Positions 30,565 through 42,405 are shown, numbered from the stretch's first letter. The stretch: 64,000 bases of DNA from Limnephilus marmoratus (GCA_917880885.1 OU862906.1:60368665-60432664); one strand, 5' to 3'. The notes: a model not told the origin generated them from the letters alone. Made by a program: numbers and translations.

Positions 30565-33500
30565 ATAAGGTTCACACCTATAATAGTAGATATTGTAAGG
30601 CTCGCGCCTATAATGTTACAAAAGTTTACGTTCGAAAATGTGGGTCCCCATTCAATACAGACGGCAGTTTGCAATGATGTAATTAATACGGCACTGCTGT
30701 AGCTTAATAATTTCATATTAGCATACGTTACAAGACTTGCCAAAAGGCGATAAACACAAATTTTATTGAAGATCTGGCCAAGATTTTAAACTTCAAACAA
30801 AAATAATGGTACAATAAAGGACAAAAGAAACTGATGTCATGATAAAATATTGTACCTCATAATGAAGTTGTATATGTACAAAGAACAATGTTAATGAAGG
30901 GACGAAACGTATTGTCACTTTTATAACAAATATTTTTCTCAGAATCCGACAAAATACGATTCTGGAAAAAAATAGAGCAATTGGGTTGAGCGCCATTCTA
31001 ATTTTTGGAAAAAGAAGAAAAACCACAAGTAGCAACAAGGTTGCCCTTGAATTGTTTCGAATCCAGCGAATGTGACCTGATAGGTGTGTACATTTGGTGT
31101 ATTCGAAACGATCCCCAATATACAACATTACTATGAATGTGTTAGGATGGGGTGAAGAGGAAAAAGAAAAAAGAAAAAAACGGGAGGATTTCCTATTATA
31201 ACGGAAATCGTCGCGACATTCTTACAATATGGTGCTGTGACCATAGTAGTGAGCTGCGGCAATGGTCTGAAACCAATGGTTATTATACAGACTTGCACTT
31301 ATGATTTTATATTTACAACATTAGGGTAGGGACGTACTGGTACGACAAAAACCCGACACAAAACAATTAAAAAAAGGTTATATGACAAGATGAGGCGATG
31401 AGGTGAGAAAAAAACGCGCGGATGCTGCAAGAATTGTGAAAAGGAAAGCGACGTCTTGGAGCAGGAGTTTTCCGGAACCGTTGATGGTAGGAGGAAAAAG
31501 GAAGCCTTTCCCGAAGTGATCAATTTCAGGAAGAGGATGCATACAAGCATGAAAACGGTGCCCCAAGAGGTGCTCTTGTGGTACAGCAGGCAAGGCACGC
31601 AGGATGTACAAGAACATATAAAATTATGCGAAAAGAAAAAAAATGTACAGGAGTTAGGCTACCGTTGACATTAATGTGCCTTCGGGTGTAAGGATTACCT
31701 TACGAATGCCCATATGGGTGATTATTTACATTTAATATTTACATGTAACTCACGTCACTTATGACAAGAGTTTTGCCAATTTGATAACGCCTGAGTACTT
31801 GATGTGATGGAATTTACTGATTCCGTCACAGTAAGGCATTTTGGAATTATTCCTAAGAGAAATCTTTCTATTTCTCAGGGCCTGCAGTAGTTCCTCCTTT
31901 TTTGAAGTAAAAATGTGTGGGATTATACCCAGCGTAACTTGAGGAACTTCCATGGTGTATAAGATCGTATCAGAGTGACCTTATGTTGGAAAAAGTGAGA
32001 ACTAGACTCGCAATTGGAAAGAAATTGGGCAGAGATTGACCACTGGGGACGTATTTTTTACAAAAAGTTTTTGAAAAAAAAACACGTTTTTTATAAGTGT
32101 TTGGTTTATTTGAAAGTTTGGGCAGGGGTTTGCCTCAAAAAACGTGATTTTGTGAAAAAATCCAGATGTTTTGAAATTTGTTGAAAATTTTTCAAAGTCC
32201 ATAAAATGAAAAAAAATTGCGCAGCGGTTTGCCTCAAAAAACGTGATTTTGTGAAAAAATCCAGATGTTTTGGAAATTTGTTGAAAATTTTTCAAGTCCA
32301 AAAACGAGAAAAATTTGGGCAGCGGTTTCCCTTAAAAAACGTGATTTTGTGAAAAAATCCAGGTGTTTTGGAAATTTGTTGAAAATTTTTAAAGTCCATA
32401 AAATGAGAAAAAATTGGGCAGCGGTTTCCCTTAAAAAACGTGATTTTGTGAAAAAATCCAGATGCTTTGGAAATTTGTTGAAAATTTTTCAAAGTCCGGA
32501 TATGAAAATTTCACGAGCCGGGATTCACCTTAATGAAACACGTTTTTAGAATTTATTCCGATGTTTTTGAAAAATGTTTGCAAATTTGCAAAAGTCCGGA
32601 AATAAAAAACGGAAACGAGGTTCGCCTTAAACGAACATGTTTTTAGAATATTTCCATTTCCTTTCCAAAGGGGGGTTCTTCAGAAAAGGAAAGAAATATT
32701 TTTTCTTTTATACAAGTTTTCGTGGAAGTATTTGTTTGAAAATTCAACAATGTCTTGGGGAATAGTTTTTTTTATTTACGTGGCTAGACTAGCCTGATTT
32801 GAGCATCACCAATTATTGGTATTTACACGCCAACTTCCTTTCATCATAACAAGTTATATGCAGAAATGTGCATACGGATATAATGTTAGCTTTCGAGGAA
32901 TCGACGTCAACGCGAACTAGGCATTTTTCGAATAATGTCGTCTGTTTCTTTATGAAAGATGATAGGTGCGCAAGAAAAAGGGGGAAACGGACGACAGAAG
33001 TACAAAAAAAATGCCCAATTGTCAAAAGGTAGAAAGAATTTAATCCACTTGTTTCCCTTAAGCTGCAAAATACGCCGTTATATATACAGGCCAGTATTTT
33101 GCGAAATAGTCCCCTACTCGCAGAATATGTCGATATCAAATACAGACCAGCACTCTGCGGAATAAGTTTATTAATAAAAACTGGTTAATTAACTTTCGGG
33201 AAACGAAGCGGGTAATTGGTTTATCATATACAGGATTTTAATTGTTGAATGACTTTGTTTTAAATATTTGTGTACATTTCCACTATTAATCTTGTATTTG
33301 AAACTAGCAAATTTAGTCGGTCGACACTTGTAAACACTATATTATTCACGACGGCAACTTTCTTGGTTGAGCACTTTACGTAGGAATACCGGTGATAATG
33401 TTTTGTCGAGTGACGACTCGAAAATGAAGGAATCGTGCCCGTGATAATTTAAATTGCAATTCGAAGTTACAATCGCGCCGGGGTTCTTGATGGAAATGCT

Positions 33501-33800
33501 AGACAAATTGGGAGTAACAAGACAAAACATTATACATTATAAAGTTTAAACAATTGCTGATTGAAGAACGAGACGAGCGACTGTGAAGAGGGAGGTGTCG
33601 GCGTAAAACGTGGGAAAAGATTAGAGGAAAAAAAAAAATATTGCCCCAAAATTGTGCGCCAGTGTTAGCACCAAAACGCAAAAAAATGCACCACGTTGGG
33701 CCCAGTGTTAGCACAACATGGGGGAAAAGATGAGGAGGAAAGAAAAAAAAATTGCCCCTTAGTTGGGAACGCCAGTGTTAGCACCAAAACGCAAAAAAAA
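30565..33800 (-). other. Internal non-coding DNA of the large LTR element, right part
   Basis: More than 3 kb with no convincing coding frame. The longest minus frame (30793-31128, 111 codons) is Leu/Phe-rich without a domain. It carries a 98-bp tandem array and a duplicated primer-site region. Presumably it is untranslated leader of a parasitic LTR element. Confidence 0.55.
32045..32660. repeat. ~98-bp tandem repeats, four good and two decayed copies
   Basis: CGTGATTTTGTGAAAAAATC recurs at 32143, 32242, 32340 and 32439, with diverged units near 32540 and 32637. Each also contains TTTGGAAATTTGTTGAAAAT. The unit is close to but not a multiple of three and no frame runs through the whole array. 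Confidence 0.88.
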
Positions 33801-33830
33801 GCACCACGTTGGGCCCAGTGTTAGCATTGC
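33655..33830 (-). repeat. Tandem duplication of the primer-site region
   Basis: GCACCACGTTGGGCCCAGTG plus the first LTR bases (TTAGCA) occurs twice, near 33689 and 33801, about 112-118 bp apart. Both copies are preceded by CGCCAGTGTTAGCACC. Only the copy next to the LTR is in position to prime. Confidence 0.8.
33801..33818 (-). other. Putative primer binding site, tRNA-Lys-like
   Basis: On minus, TGGGCCCAACGTGGTGC follows the LTR end after one base. It resembles the complement of a tRNA-Lys 3' end apart from a missing C and one substitution. Confidence 0.6.
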
Positions 33831-34464
33831 CACTACTTGCGGCCATTTGCTAAACCCTACACCTGTAAAGGACACGCAATACACGGCCGACGACTAGCTC
33901 AGAGTCGGCGCAAGCAAGGTTCCTCTTAAAAACAGGGCGAGTGCCTGTGGTTCGCTTGGCAATTCCTCCTCCGCCTCCTTTCCTCACAATCCCCGGGTCT
34001 CCTTCCTCAATCAGAACACAGTTTTAGCACTTAAAGGGTTTATTCGTAAAAACAGAACAGGGTGGTACACGAAACACATGGTTAACTACACTGCTAGCCT
34101 AACGAGAATTTTCTCCTCTCTCTCTACACGTTTAGTGAAGTTAGAAGTAGTTCATAGCACACGGTGTGGGAGGTGAGTAGATTGGTACTCACATAACGGG
34201 AGATGCGGAGTCAGCCGTCTGGCTAGGTACTGGGCACAAAGCACAATTCAAATAATACATCGTGAAGTTAGTTCACGGAGAGCGACTAGCGCGAATCACG
34301 GGGAACACATTTGTTCTGCCGAAGGCCGGCGAAGGAATGGGTGCGGGGAGCCGCTCGGCGCTTGGGTACCGGCGCCGCGCGGTGTGGGGAGAGGGGGGCG
34401 GAGGGCCTGTGCAAGGGGTCAATTCGCTATTAGCTCGCACGGGAAACAATTCCGTAACGTAACA
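33819..34464 (-). repeat. 5' LTR (right copy) of the large LTR element
   Basis: 646 bp, TG...CA on both strands, flanked on its outer side by the TTAC duplication. The 66-codon frame present in both LTRs (34262-34462 here) shows no known domain. Confidence 0.92.
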
Positions 34465-34969
34465 TTACATAGTGTCAAAGTCACTTCAATATCATTTAGG
34501 GTGGTGGACTTTTTATTGTAAAACACTTTTTTACTGAAGAGTCGTTTTATTTACAAACACTTTTGAGTAACAATGAAATCAACACTTTTTGAAGCTAATT
34601 TTGGCCCGGACCTCGCCTGGGCAACACTGGGTCTATACTCCAAGTATCGGTTAATGCGAGAGAGAGAAATATTTGAGTAGCACCCCTTTTATACTGCTAA
34701 AAACTGTAAAAATACCGTCTTTCAGACTGTTAAAAAGACAAGAATAATAAATAATGGTACTAATAATAATACTAAACAACTACTGGGTCACGTGCTCTAA
34801 TTAAGTTGGTAGGTAACACTAGCTTCTATAAAATTCTTACAGAGGTCTCTAACATTCATACTCTTTTAATAAACTAAGAAAAATTAAACCAATGGGATTA
34901 ACTACAGTATTTATCTCATAGATGTCACTATTCTTAACACATAGGTTGAATGTATAATATGTTAAATTA

Positions 34970-35340
34970 TACAGGGTGTTAAGGGACGTACTTGACTTAC
35001 TTTAACCAGTGATTCCTGACATTATTGGGAATAAAAAATATAAATGAAATTTTGGTCTCCGGTGACTTTTTGACTGCCTTTTTTTTAAAATTTGTTTCTT
35101 CAAAATTAAACTAAAAAAAAATTCATATGCATGTCGTCACTGCTCACTCAGCCGAGTAACCGACCAACCCCTAACCCCCCCTCCAACTGTCCAACACCTA
35201 CCATTTTTTTGTTTCTATAGAAAAAATTTAAAAAAATACACCAAAAATATCACCGGAGACCAAAATTTTTTTCATCCATCCATTTTTACTCCAAATAATG
35301 TCAGGAATCACTGGTCAAGTACGTCCCTTAACACCCTGTA
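34970..35340. mobile_element. MITE with ACAGGGTGTTAAGGGACG termini
   Basis: TIRs of about 28 bp starting TACAGGGTGTTAAGGGACG are flanked by TA. A second inverted pair lies inside (GTCTCCGGTGA... / ...CACCGGAGAC). There is no coding capacity. TA target and ends fit Tc1/mariner-type MITEs. Confidence 0.88.
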
Positions 35341-35717
35341 TATTAACAATAAATTATAACTAAAAACTAATGGTCCAGAATCCGTGGACGAAAATATTTA
35401 AAAACATTAAATAAAAATAAAATAAGGCATAAGAAAACAAATAAATAAGAATTTATGAGGAAACTTATAAACTGCGTAATAAAATTTAAAACTTATTATA
35501 TATAAAAATTTATCTTTACTGCATTAATCACTAATATCTACCTACAACTAAATTGAACACACGTTTAGAAAATGAAGGGCATGCAATTGCACAGGATTCG
35601 CAGAAACAGCATAATAACTTGCAATGTATTTAAAATTATTCAATGTTAGCTAATAGGTACATATTTTTAAATGTTCTTAAATTACACGAAAATATGTCAT
35701 TAAAATTATTATAACGT
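35341..35717. other. AT-rich intergenic stretch
   Basis: Nothing recognised. Confidence 0.4.
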
Positions 35718-35725
35718 AGTTTATA

Positions 35726-35837
35726 TTAGAGAAGCCACGAATATTCGGCTACTATTCGGTATTCGGCCGAATTTTGCAAACCATTCGGCCGAATACCAAA
35801 TAATCGATCATGAAAAATCACTATTCGTGGCATCTCT
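35726..35837. mobile_element. 112-bp hairpin MITE
   Basis: Ends AGAGA(A/T)GCCACGAATA pair with TATTCGTGGCATCTCT, and inside are paired ATTCGGCCGAAT motifs. AGTTTATA (35718-35725) and AGTTTAAA (35838-35845) could be an 8-bp target duplication with one mismatch, as in hAT elements. Confidence 0.7.
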
Positions 35838-35845
35838 AGTTTAAA

Positions 35846-36603
35846 TGCTCTGAATGAAAGGGGATTTATACCGATAAAAATATTTTTCGCTAGTTCTAAC
35901 GCTTGCGACTCTAAAATTACTCTCTGACAAAAGGGCGAATGATCGATAAAGCCATTGATAATTTTGTGGAGTTATAATATCTGCGGAGTCTTTTCTAGTT
36001 TGGTTCATCGAGATATTACGTCATGGTTACCGATATTTATCTTTAAATCTAAATGATGGGTAAAATTTCTTTGGGTGCCTACAATGCACTTTATATAAAT
36101 ATTATATTAAGGATTCCGTACGGAAGAAGCAAATTCAAGGTGACTACGAACATAAAAAAATACAATAGTCTAAGTGTTTGAATATTGTTGCAGTATTTTC
36201 CAATTTCACATATTTTTTGGTTCCATTGCCCGATACACTTCACTCTTTTATAATATTCACTTAAAATTAAATATTACAAAGCAAAAACTTTCTGATTTTC
36301 AAATGATTAAAGATGATCAACTGATAATTAAAAACAAAACTTTTATAATGTAAAAGCATTTATTTTTTAAGCTTATATTCAAGTACATCATGTTGTGTAT
36401 AGTAAGTACATGATATTTCGGGTAATTAATCATTAAACAAGCATAAAAGCCTCTGAAATCCCTTGAAACTTTTTATGCGCATTTCTATGTAAGTGCCGTG
36501 GACCCAAAACTTTGAACATTTTAATTGAATTATCAAAAACCTTCAGCAACTTGTTTCAGATAATTATATTTATAATTTATTCTCGAAAAATCAGTATCTT
36601 ACA
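35846..36603. other. AT-rich intergenic stretch
   Basis: No supported gene, RNA or repeat. Confidence 0.4.
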
Positions 36604-36820
36604 TTTTTTTACAACAGCTCCACACGGGAATAAAATAATTTCCCTCAGGGCCTAGTTCGTGTTTGGGGATGCTGTGTGGAGGGTATTTTTAGGAAAAAAA
36701 GGAGAGGATTATTTGTGAAGGAAAAAGGTATGGAGGGTGGGTAGGAATCTGGGGGTCAGATTGTCCAGGAGTGACGGAGTGAGGAGTAACGGATACCCTC
36801 CGCCTCTCGAATTGTAAAAT
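36604..36820 (-). repeat. Polyadenylated retroposon family, copy C (internally deleted)
   Basis: Shares the 3' stem-loop (CTCCACACGG / CTGTGTGGAG) and T-run side with copy A. It then keeps about 110 bp and the far-end motif CGCCTCTC, lacking the middle seen in copies A and B. Confidence 0.7.
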
Positions 36821-37239
36821 ACAACCTCCATCATAATGTCCCAATTTATGACCTTGACATAAGTACCTACCAATGCTATGTATGATCACAGAGTAGAAAT
36901 GGTGCTAGTTATTTTCCATTAACGGTGCTGTACACATTTTCAAAATATAATTCTTATTATTATTAGAACGAAAGTTAATTTTGATGTGGTCAATCAAACC
37001 ATAACGCATAACCGTATCAATAGAGGATTTCTTCAGAGATCGTACCTTTATTTCCTCATATCATTTAAGTCATTTAACCAGGTTTCTCTTTCATTTACTT
37101 TTTCAGCTCAATGCACAAGGTAGAAAGTATATTTATTACAGGTATGGAAAAGAGTTATTTAAAAACATTAGAAAATTGCTACTTGAAGACACATTTAATA
37201 TTAATATTGAAAAAAAAATAAAAACAAACGCTTCAACTT

Positions 37240-37345
37240 TTTTTACATTAACTCCACACAGGAGGCTCTGAGGAAAATAATTTCCCTCATGGTCTATGTC
37301 ATCTGCGATACTGCGTGGATAGTATTTTCGAGGAGAGGAAGGAAT
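37240..37345 (-). repeat. Polyadenylated retroposon family, copy D (5'-truncated)
   Basis: Only the terminal stem-loop region next to the T run is present (CTCCACACAGGAGGCTCTGA, GAAAATAATTTCCCTCA). In its own orientation it is therefore 5'-truncated, as expected for target-primed reverse transcription. Confidence 0.65.
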
Positions 37346-37589
37346 GAAGATTGGTCTTGAGAATTGGTCGCATTCTCATTGGGACTGCCCGGTGGTCGAT
37401 GGAATGCTTTCTCTGGCTTTTCTTTTTATGTATTTTAGTTTCTTTCCGCTATTACTATAAAGTAATTACTTACATTATAACATAATCATATAATTTTTTT
37501 TTCCTCATTACTTATTTTATTTACAGAAGGTTTCTTCGACTGGTCATAGCCGTTATGTTTATTTTTCTTTTACTAACACTATTTTCTCT

Positions 37590-38178
37590 TTTTGATGTTA
37601 CCTATTTCAGAATAATTATTCCACGGGCTGCTACTTCTATTTATCTTTTGTATAATGTTAATGTAAGTACTTGCATACTGCTTACTAACCCCGTATGCAT
37701 GGACATTGGAGGGTCTAGAGTCGTTCAAATAAATGTAGCTTCGTTCAATGGTCTTGAGACTTATGTTGTAGGAAGGAGGAAACATAGAGGCCGGCAAATC
37801 ATTCCACAGCCGAGCTGTTGACCTCAAGAACGAGTAGAGTATGCACCGGTGCCGAGTTGATCGATGAAGCTAGGTTGTAGTTCCTAGGCTAGTTCCTAGG
37901 CGCGTCTTCCATTGAAATACCGGTAGAAGAAGGATAGCATTCCCACCCGACGCCTATGCTCTAAATATTGCAATTCCTTTGTTAAGATAGGAAAATCTAT
38001 CAAACGGACGGCCCGTTTCTGCAAGGGTTTTTTTCATGTATTTTGGTGCTCCAGGCCACAGGTGGCTGTTAAATTCAACCATTGGGCGCACTTGCGACTC
38101 GTAAAAGGATAGCAGTTGTGTACTATTAAAGTATTTACGGGCCCTGTATGGTATGCCCAGTTTTTGAGAGGCTAACAT
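37590..38178 (-). pseudogene. LINE ORF2 C-terminal fragment (jockey-like)
   Basis: Minus-strand pieces read KLGIPYRARKYFNSTQLLSF, VRPMVEFNSHLWPGAPKY, YLEHRRRVGMLSFFYRYFNG and STARLWNDLPASMFPPSYN. These are, in order, motifs of the post-RT region common in insect jockey-like LINEs. At least two frame breaks separate them. No RT core or endonuclease is present. Confidence 0.82.
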
Positions 38179-38250
38179 CGACGTATAAATATATAAATTG
38201 ATAAACTAATATTTTAAGACAAGATTTTTATGCATAGCACAAAGGGTAAC

Positions 38251-38507
38251 AATTATTATAAGTAATAATTATTAGCCTGACACACTCATCTGCATTGTAA
38301 AAATCTTAAGCAGTAATTGTTGAATGAAACAGTAGTATGTATTGAATTATTTGGCGGGAAGGAGATAAGCCGACGTAGCTCAGTGGACAGAGCAGTTGAC
38401 CGGAAATCAGAAGGGTTCGAGACCCGTCGGCGGCATGTATCTTTTCTCGGGAGATTTTTTCAATGTAGATGAGTGTTTCAGGCTAATAATTATTACTTAT
38501 AATAATT
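38251..38507 (+). mobile_element. TIR-bounded element enclosing a tRNA-like sequence
   Basis: Inverted repeats of 55 bp (38251-38305 and 38453-38507) contain AATAATTATTAGCCTGA and ACACTCATCT. They bracket about 147 bp that include a tRNA-like unit. No clear target duplication was found. Confidence 0.75.
38369..38434 (+). ncRNA. tRNA-like sequence with intact A and B boxes
   Basis: A-box TAGCTCAGTGG and B-box GGTTCGAGACC fit the pol III consensus. The D arm (GCTC/GAGC) and most of the acceptor stem pair (6 of 7). However, the unit is 66 nt, lacks a variable loop, has a 3-bp T stem and C instead of U at position 33, with GGA in the anticodon place. It is therefore a tRNA-derived sequence rather than a working tRNA. 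T6 at 38455-38460 is a ready terminator, giving a predicted RNA of about 90 nt. Confidence 0.7.
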
Positions 38508-39171
38508 ATTATAAAATAAATATCTGTAAAAATTATTTACTAAATTCATGAATAAGGTATTTTTTACTCGTGCAATTTACATAATTTTCATAAGATAAGA
38601 TTCCGCTCCAATGATTTACAAAATATGTACTACATAATTACTTATTCAGTCAGTGAAGGAAAACTTTAATTCTATTTAAAGGTTAACGACTTTCTCGCCG
38701 GGGTATTCCCCCTGAGGTAGTACCGCATATTAATTTAGGCAGAAGAATCCCTAAGCTATTGTAGTCATTTAGTAAAATCATTTAGAATCTCTCTTATAAA
38801 ACGGAGAGGGAAAAAGGAAATGCTGAGGCCGGGAGATATATTATTTCGTGTCTTTTTAAATGTGGAATTAATTTGGAGCAATTAACTCGGAGCCGGAAGC
38901 CCCCACTTGGTCACGTAGTGAGATCCGCCGGAAACTGAAGAACATCGGGAATTATTTAAAAGATGGGGCAAATTGGCGGGAAATATAAATGTGTCGCGAG
39001 CAGAAATTGGCAACTTTGTTTACAATGGATTTTTTTTTTCTTAAATATGCAAGAAATCAATTCCACTGCTACGGCTACACAGAGCCTGGCTTCTATTATA
39101 TCCCCATTGTGGGAGAGTGGGTTGCAGGGAGAAAAATAAATTGTTTTTATGTACAGTGGTATACTTAATAG
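38508..39171. other. Intergenic stretch
   Basis: No supported feature. Confidence 0.4.
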
Positions 39172-39376
39172 GGTGACCGGACAACTCAGAATGAACCCAA
39201 CTCAGAAGCACCTCAGAAAGGTCATTAATAGTGACGATAAAAAACATATAAAAAAATGGTTAAATTGGTTATGTTAGGTTAGGGTTACCGGCTATTTTAA
39301 TATTATTTTTTCATAGCTTTTAATAACCTATCTGAGGTGTTTCTGAGTTGGTTTCATTCTGAGTTGGCATGGAACC
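39172..39376. mobile_element. Small MULE-type non-autonomous element, copy 1
   Basis: Ends GGTGACCGGACAACTCAG on the left and, in reverse complement, GGTTCCATGCCAACTCAG on the right, with inner inverted segments around ACCTCAGA. This asymmetric pair of ends equals that of 45092-45274 and resembles 21893-22522. A clean target duplication is not visible here. Confidence 0.7.
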
Positions 39377-41580
39377 TTAAGATGGATCAAATGTTATACA
39401 TACTTACTACTTATATTGTGTTTATTATGATAAAGCTTCATCTAATTAATGAAATTTCTTCAATGAAATAGAAAATTCAAAACTCAATTTTTAATGCTCT
39501 TGAAGGAAATGAAAAAAATATATATTAGTTCATTTTTAACATTGTAACAGTATTAAACATAATATTATGGCAAAAAGAAAATAGTGAATTACTTATTTTT
39601 TTAAGGGTTTCTACGCCAATTAAGAGAGCTAGCTCTTGAGCTTGGTGTAGGATTTATTTCATAATTATGTAGGTACTAGAGTGTACAATAAATATAATCT
39701 GAAGTACTAGAATGTTGTGACATTAGAATTTTAATGAAGTTATAGCATTTTGATTGGTGATTTTATGGTTGGTAATTTTTTTTACGATACGAATTATACG
39801 AAATCTGTTATTTATGTTTCTTCTTCGAGAAGACTATTAAAATATTTTATGCCTTTGTAAATTTAATTATCGTGCATTTATTGTATTGAAAATAGAGGAA
39901 TTTATGCTTTTAATTAAGTTTTAATTTTCTGATAACATTTTCTTTAAATATTTGTAATATTGAATCTTTTTTATAAAGGTCTTCAATTTTTGGTACTTCC
40001 GAAAATTTTCAACAATGTTACTGAAGGCAATGTTGGTTGCTTTTTCAAAATTACTTTAATAATTAGTTTTTGTGCCACCTTTTATACAGTAGAAAATATA
40101 GAAATTCTAAACAGAAATTGCACAGCGCCAGAACTCACCGTTCAATAGAATTTAGTGGAAAACATTTACTGCCTCGATTTTAATATTTATTTTAGAGGCA
40201 TTTAACCGAAATTGATGTTCAAAGCTCTCTTTACATCAGATTAAAATCTCTGAATACTGTCAGTATAGATTTCTTCAGCGTCTCTCTGAAAAGATAAATA
40301 TTTTATTAACTTCTGAAAGGCGGAATCAAGAGATATTATGTTTAGATATAAAACCTTTAGTGATGTAAACTGCCGTTTAAAGGTTCCGTACTCCGTCCGC
40401 CGGTAAAATAGGCTGAAAGTTTCAACAAAAAAATATCTCCTCGGAAAAGAAAAATCTCAAGAATCCGTAAACAAAAGGGCTTTTGAAGGGGGGGAGAAGA
40501 GATTTAGTTTCGCAGAATTTAAGATTAATTGTATGAGCTATTGCTACAAATTTCCTATGGATAATCCGGGATCACAATAAACTTCCGTAGCCGATAACTC
40601 ACTCCTTGTTTTGTTATTTGTTTTTATTTTGTATTGTGCTTCGCTTTTTTGCAACAGATGTCACCGTTATTCAGGGGATTTTGAGCCTAATGTGTGATGG
40701 GGTTGTGTTCCGGAAGCCTTGGCGAAATATTTATATGACGTATTAAGTTTCTCCCTATGAACTTTGACATATGGGACACCCGAGGGAAAATCTCCCACGC
40801 AAATAATGTAGCTATGCTGGGAATCAATTTCTTTTCTTGGTAGTTACCCTGCTTAACCCGAGTTATAAAAAATATTTCTTTCCCTTATACCTACCCTCCC
40901 ATCTAAACTTATGCCTACTTCTTCCTTCACTTGAGGAGTCCAGCCCATTTTGTTCCATATATTATCTATTGCGTCGGGTTCCGTTCGGGTGTGGTCTCCA
41001 GATAGTCTGCAGTCAGGGTGTAATTTGAGCTGCTTTATAGCTTCCTTCAGTTCCACACCGAGGAACTATATATTGTGAGATGAGAGAGAGTTTTGAGGTG
41101 GTTTGAGGTGGTTTGAGGTTATCCGTTGTTAGTAAAAACACTTGTGTTTGTACTGGATGTTTGATTCTTTATTATTCTTGTGAATAATTTACAGAGAGAT
41201 TCGTTCTGGTCTGAGCACTTGACTGGTGACATTAATTAAGAGTAATTAAAGTTTAGCAGAAGCGAAAAACTAAGTAGAATGTAGGATTAAGAATGACAAG
41301 CGAAATCACAACACGCTGTTTTATAACATTGAAAGAGAAAGTTTGACGCGGCCACAGACAAAAGAGATTATAGACAGACAATTCATAGCAATATTTTAGT
41401 AAGAGGTGGCATAGACAGGAAAATTTAAGGTAAGAGGCTCTACACATTGAGATTAGATAAATTAGAAATTAAAAGTGTTCAGTGCTAAATGAAGTTAAAT
41501 ATAAAATAGGACAATCACAACACACAACATCCAACATCTATAACGCATGTAACTTAATTTTAGTATAGTATTATACTGCC
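39377..41580. other. Intergenic stretch, little recognised
   Basis: About 2.2 kb without a supported gene. There is a short GGTTTGAGGT triplication at 41095-41125 and a run of small unrelated frames. Confidence 0.4.
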
Positions 41581-41625
41581 CTGAAGAAGCTACGGTAGTA
41601 GCAAAACCCGGTCGACATAAAGTAT
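41575..41625 (+). ncRNA. Decayed hammerhead-like motif
   Basis: CTGAAGA (41581-41587), a 5-bp stem GCTAC/GTAGC with GGTA loop, then AAAAC and CGGTCGAC. The layout is that of Penelope-type minimal hammerheads, but the first core base after stem II is A instead of G, so cleavage is unlikely. Confidence 0.4.
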
Positions 41626-42234
41626 AAAAAATAAGAGTGCTGTTTACAAAGTTATTATTATTATTTTTTTAATTATAATATCACATCACAAAGTATCAGC
41701 TTCATGTGAACCAATATAAAAGATATGTTTTTTTAGATTTGAGATACAAAAACTACCTTTTCTAAGCCTCCAATATTTAGAAAAAACGTTGAATATTTCG
41801 GGGTCATCGTGATACAATGATTAATTTTCTCCGTTTCGAAATGTCTGACTCTGATTGCTCGCGTAAATTGTCCTGTAGATATTATGCATGACACAATATT
41901 GTCCCGCAATCAGGTCGCGCGTTTACCTGCGCAAGTATGCAGCAGGCCCCAACCCCCACAGGCATACGTAGAGATTGCAATCCGGATAATACGGCTTTTT
42001 TATTCCGAATTTTTAAAATTATTTAAAGTGAAATCCGGACTTACAAAAATTAAAAAAAGATATTTCCATAACAATTTCATACGAATGAACACATCCAACA
42101 AGCTAATTAAAAGGCATTTGTGGGTAATGGTGGGTAGAGACAATGCAAGATGTTTATGTATTTTTTTAGTTTTTTTGTTGTTGTTGTTTATTTTTGTTTG
42201 TTTTTGTTTTTTTTTGTTTTTGCTATGTAATTAT

Positions 42235-42405
42235 GTACATTTCTTAAGGAATAATTGAAGTAATCCTGTCAAATGATCTGTCTTGGAACGGGAAACTTTC
42301 CTAGTTGGACAGGGAAAGCTTCCTAATATGTAATTTGTCCTTTCTTTTGTATCTACCTATAATAAATAAATAAATAAATAATAAATAAAATAAATAAAGT
42401 ATTAC
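42235..42405 (+). repeat. LINE 3' UTR tail ending in (AAAT)n
   Basis: Ends TATCTACCTATAATAAATAA followed by ATAA-type microsatellite, as seen at the 3' ends of jockey-like insect LINEs. A (GTTTTT)-rich frame upstream (41884-42258) gives no clear domain. Confidence 0.5.

Larger units (their letters stand above)
23540..34464 (-). mobile_element. Large LTR retrotransposon without recognisable genes
   Basis: Direct repeats of 646 bp (23540-24185, 33819-34464) start TGTTAGC and end GTAACA on plus, and TTAC flanks both sides (23536-23539, 34465-34468). A Lys-type-like primer site (TGGGCCCAACGTGGTGC, minus) lies next to the right LTR. A polypurine tract (minus GAGGGGGGAAG) lies next to the left LTR, so transcription is from right to left. 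After subtracting the nested MULE (26956-30555) about 6.0 kb of internal DNA remains. No protease, RT or integrase motif is visible in any frame there. It resembles a large retrotransposon derivative that depends on enzymes in trans. Confidence 0.88.

Noticed and set aside
36689..36889. 66-codon minus frame
   Set aside because: It lies in a retroposon copy and shows no conserved protein motif.
38369..38434. Functional tRNA-Ser(GGA)
   Set aside because: No long variable arm, only 66 nt, weak T stem and C at position 33.
42163..42230. Hydrophobic C-terminus of the 41884-42258 frame as a membrane protein
   Set aside because: It is encoded by a T/G-rich low-complexity run and the upstream part has no domain.
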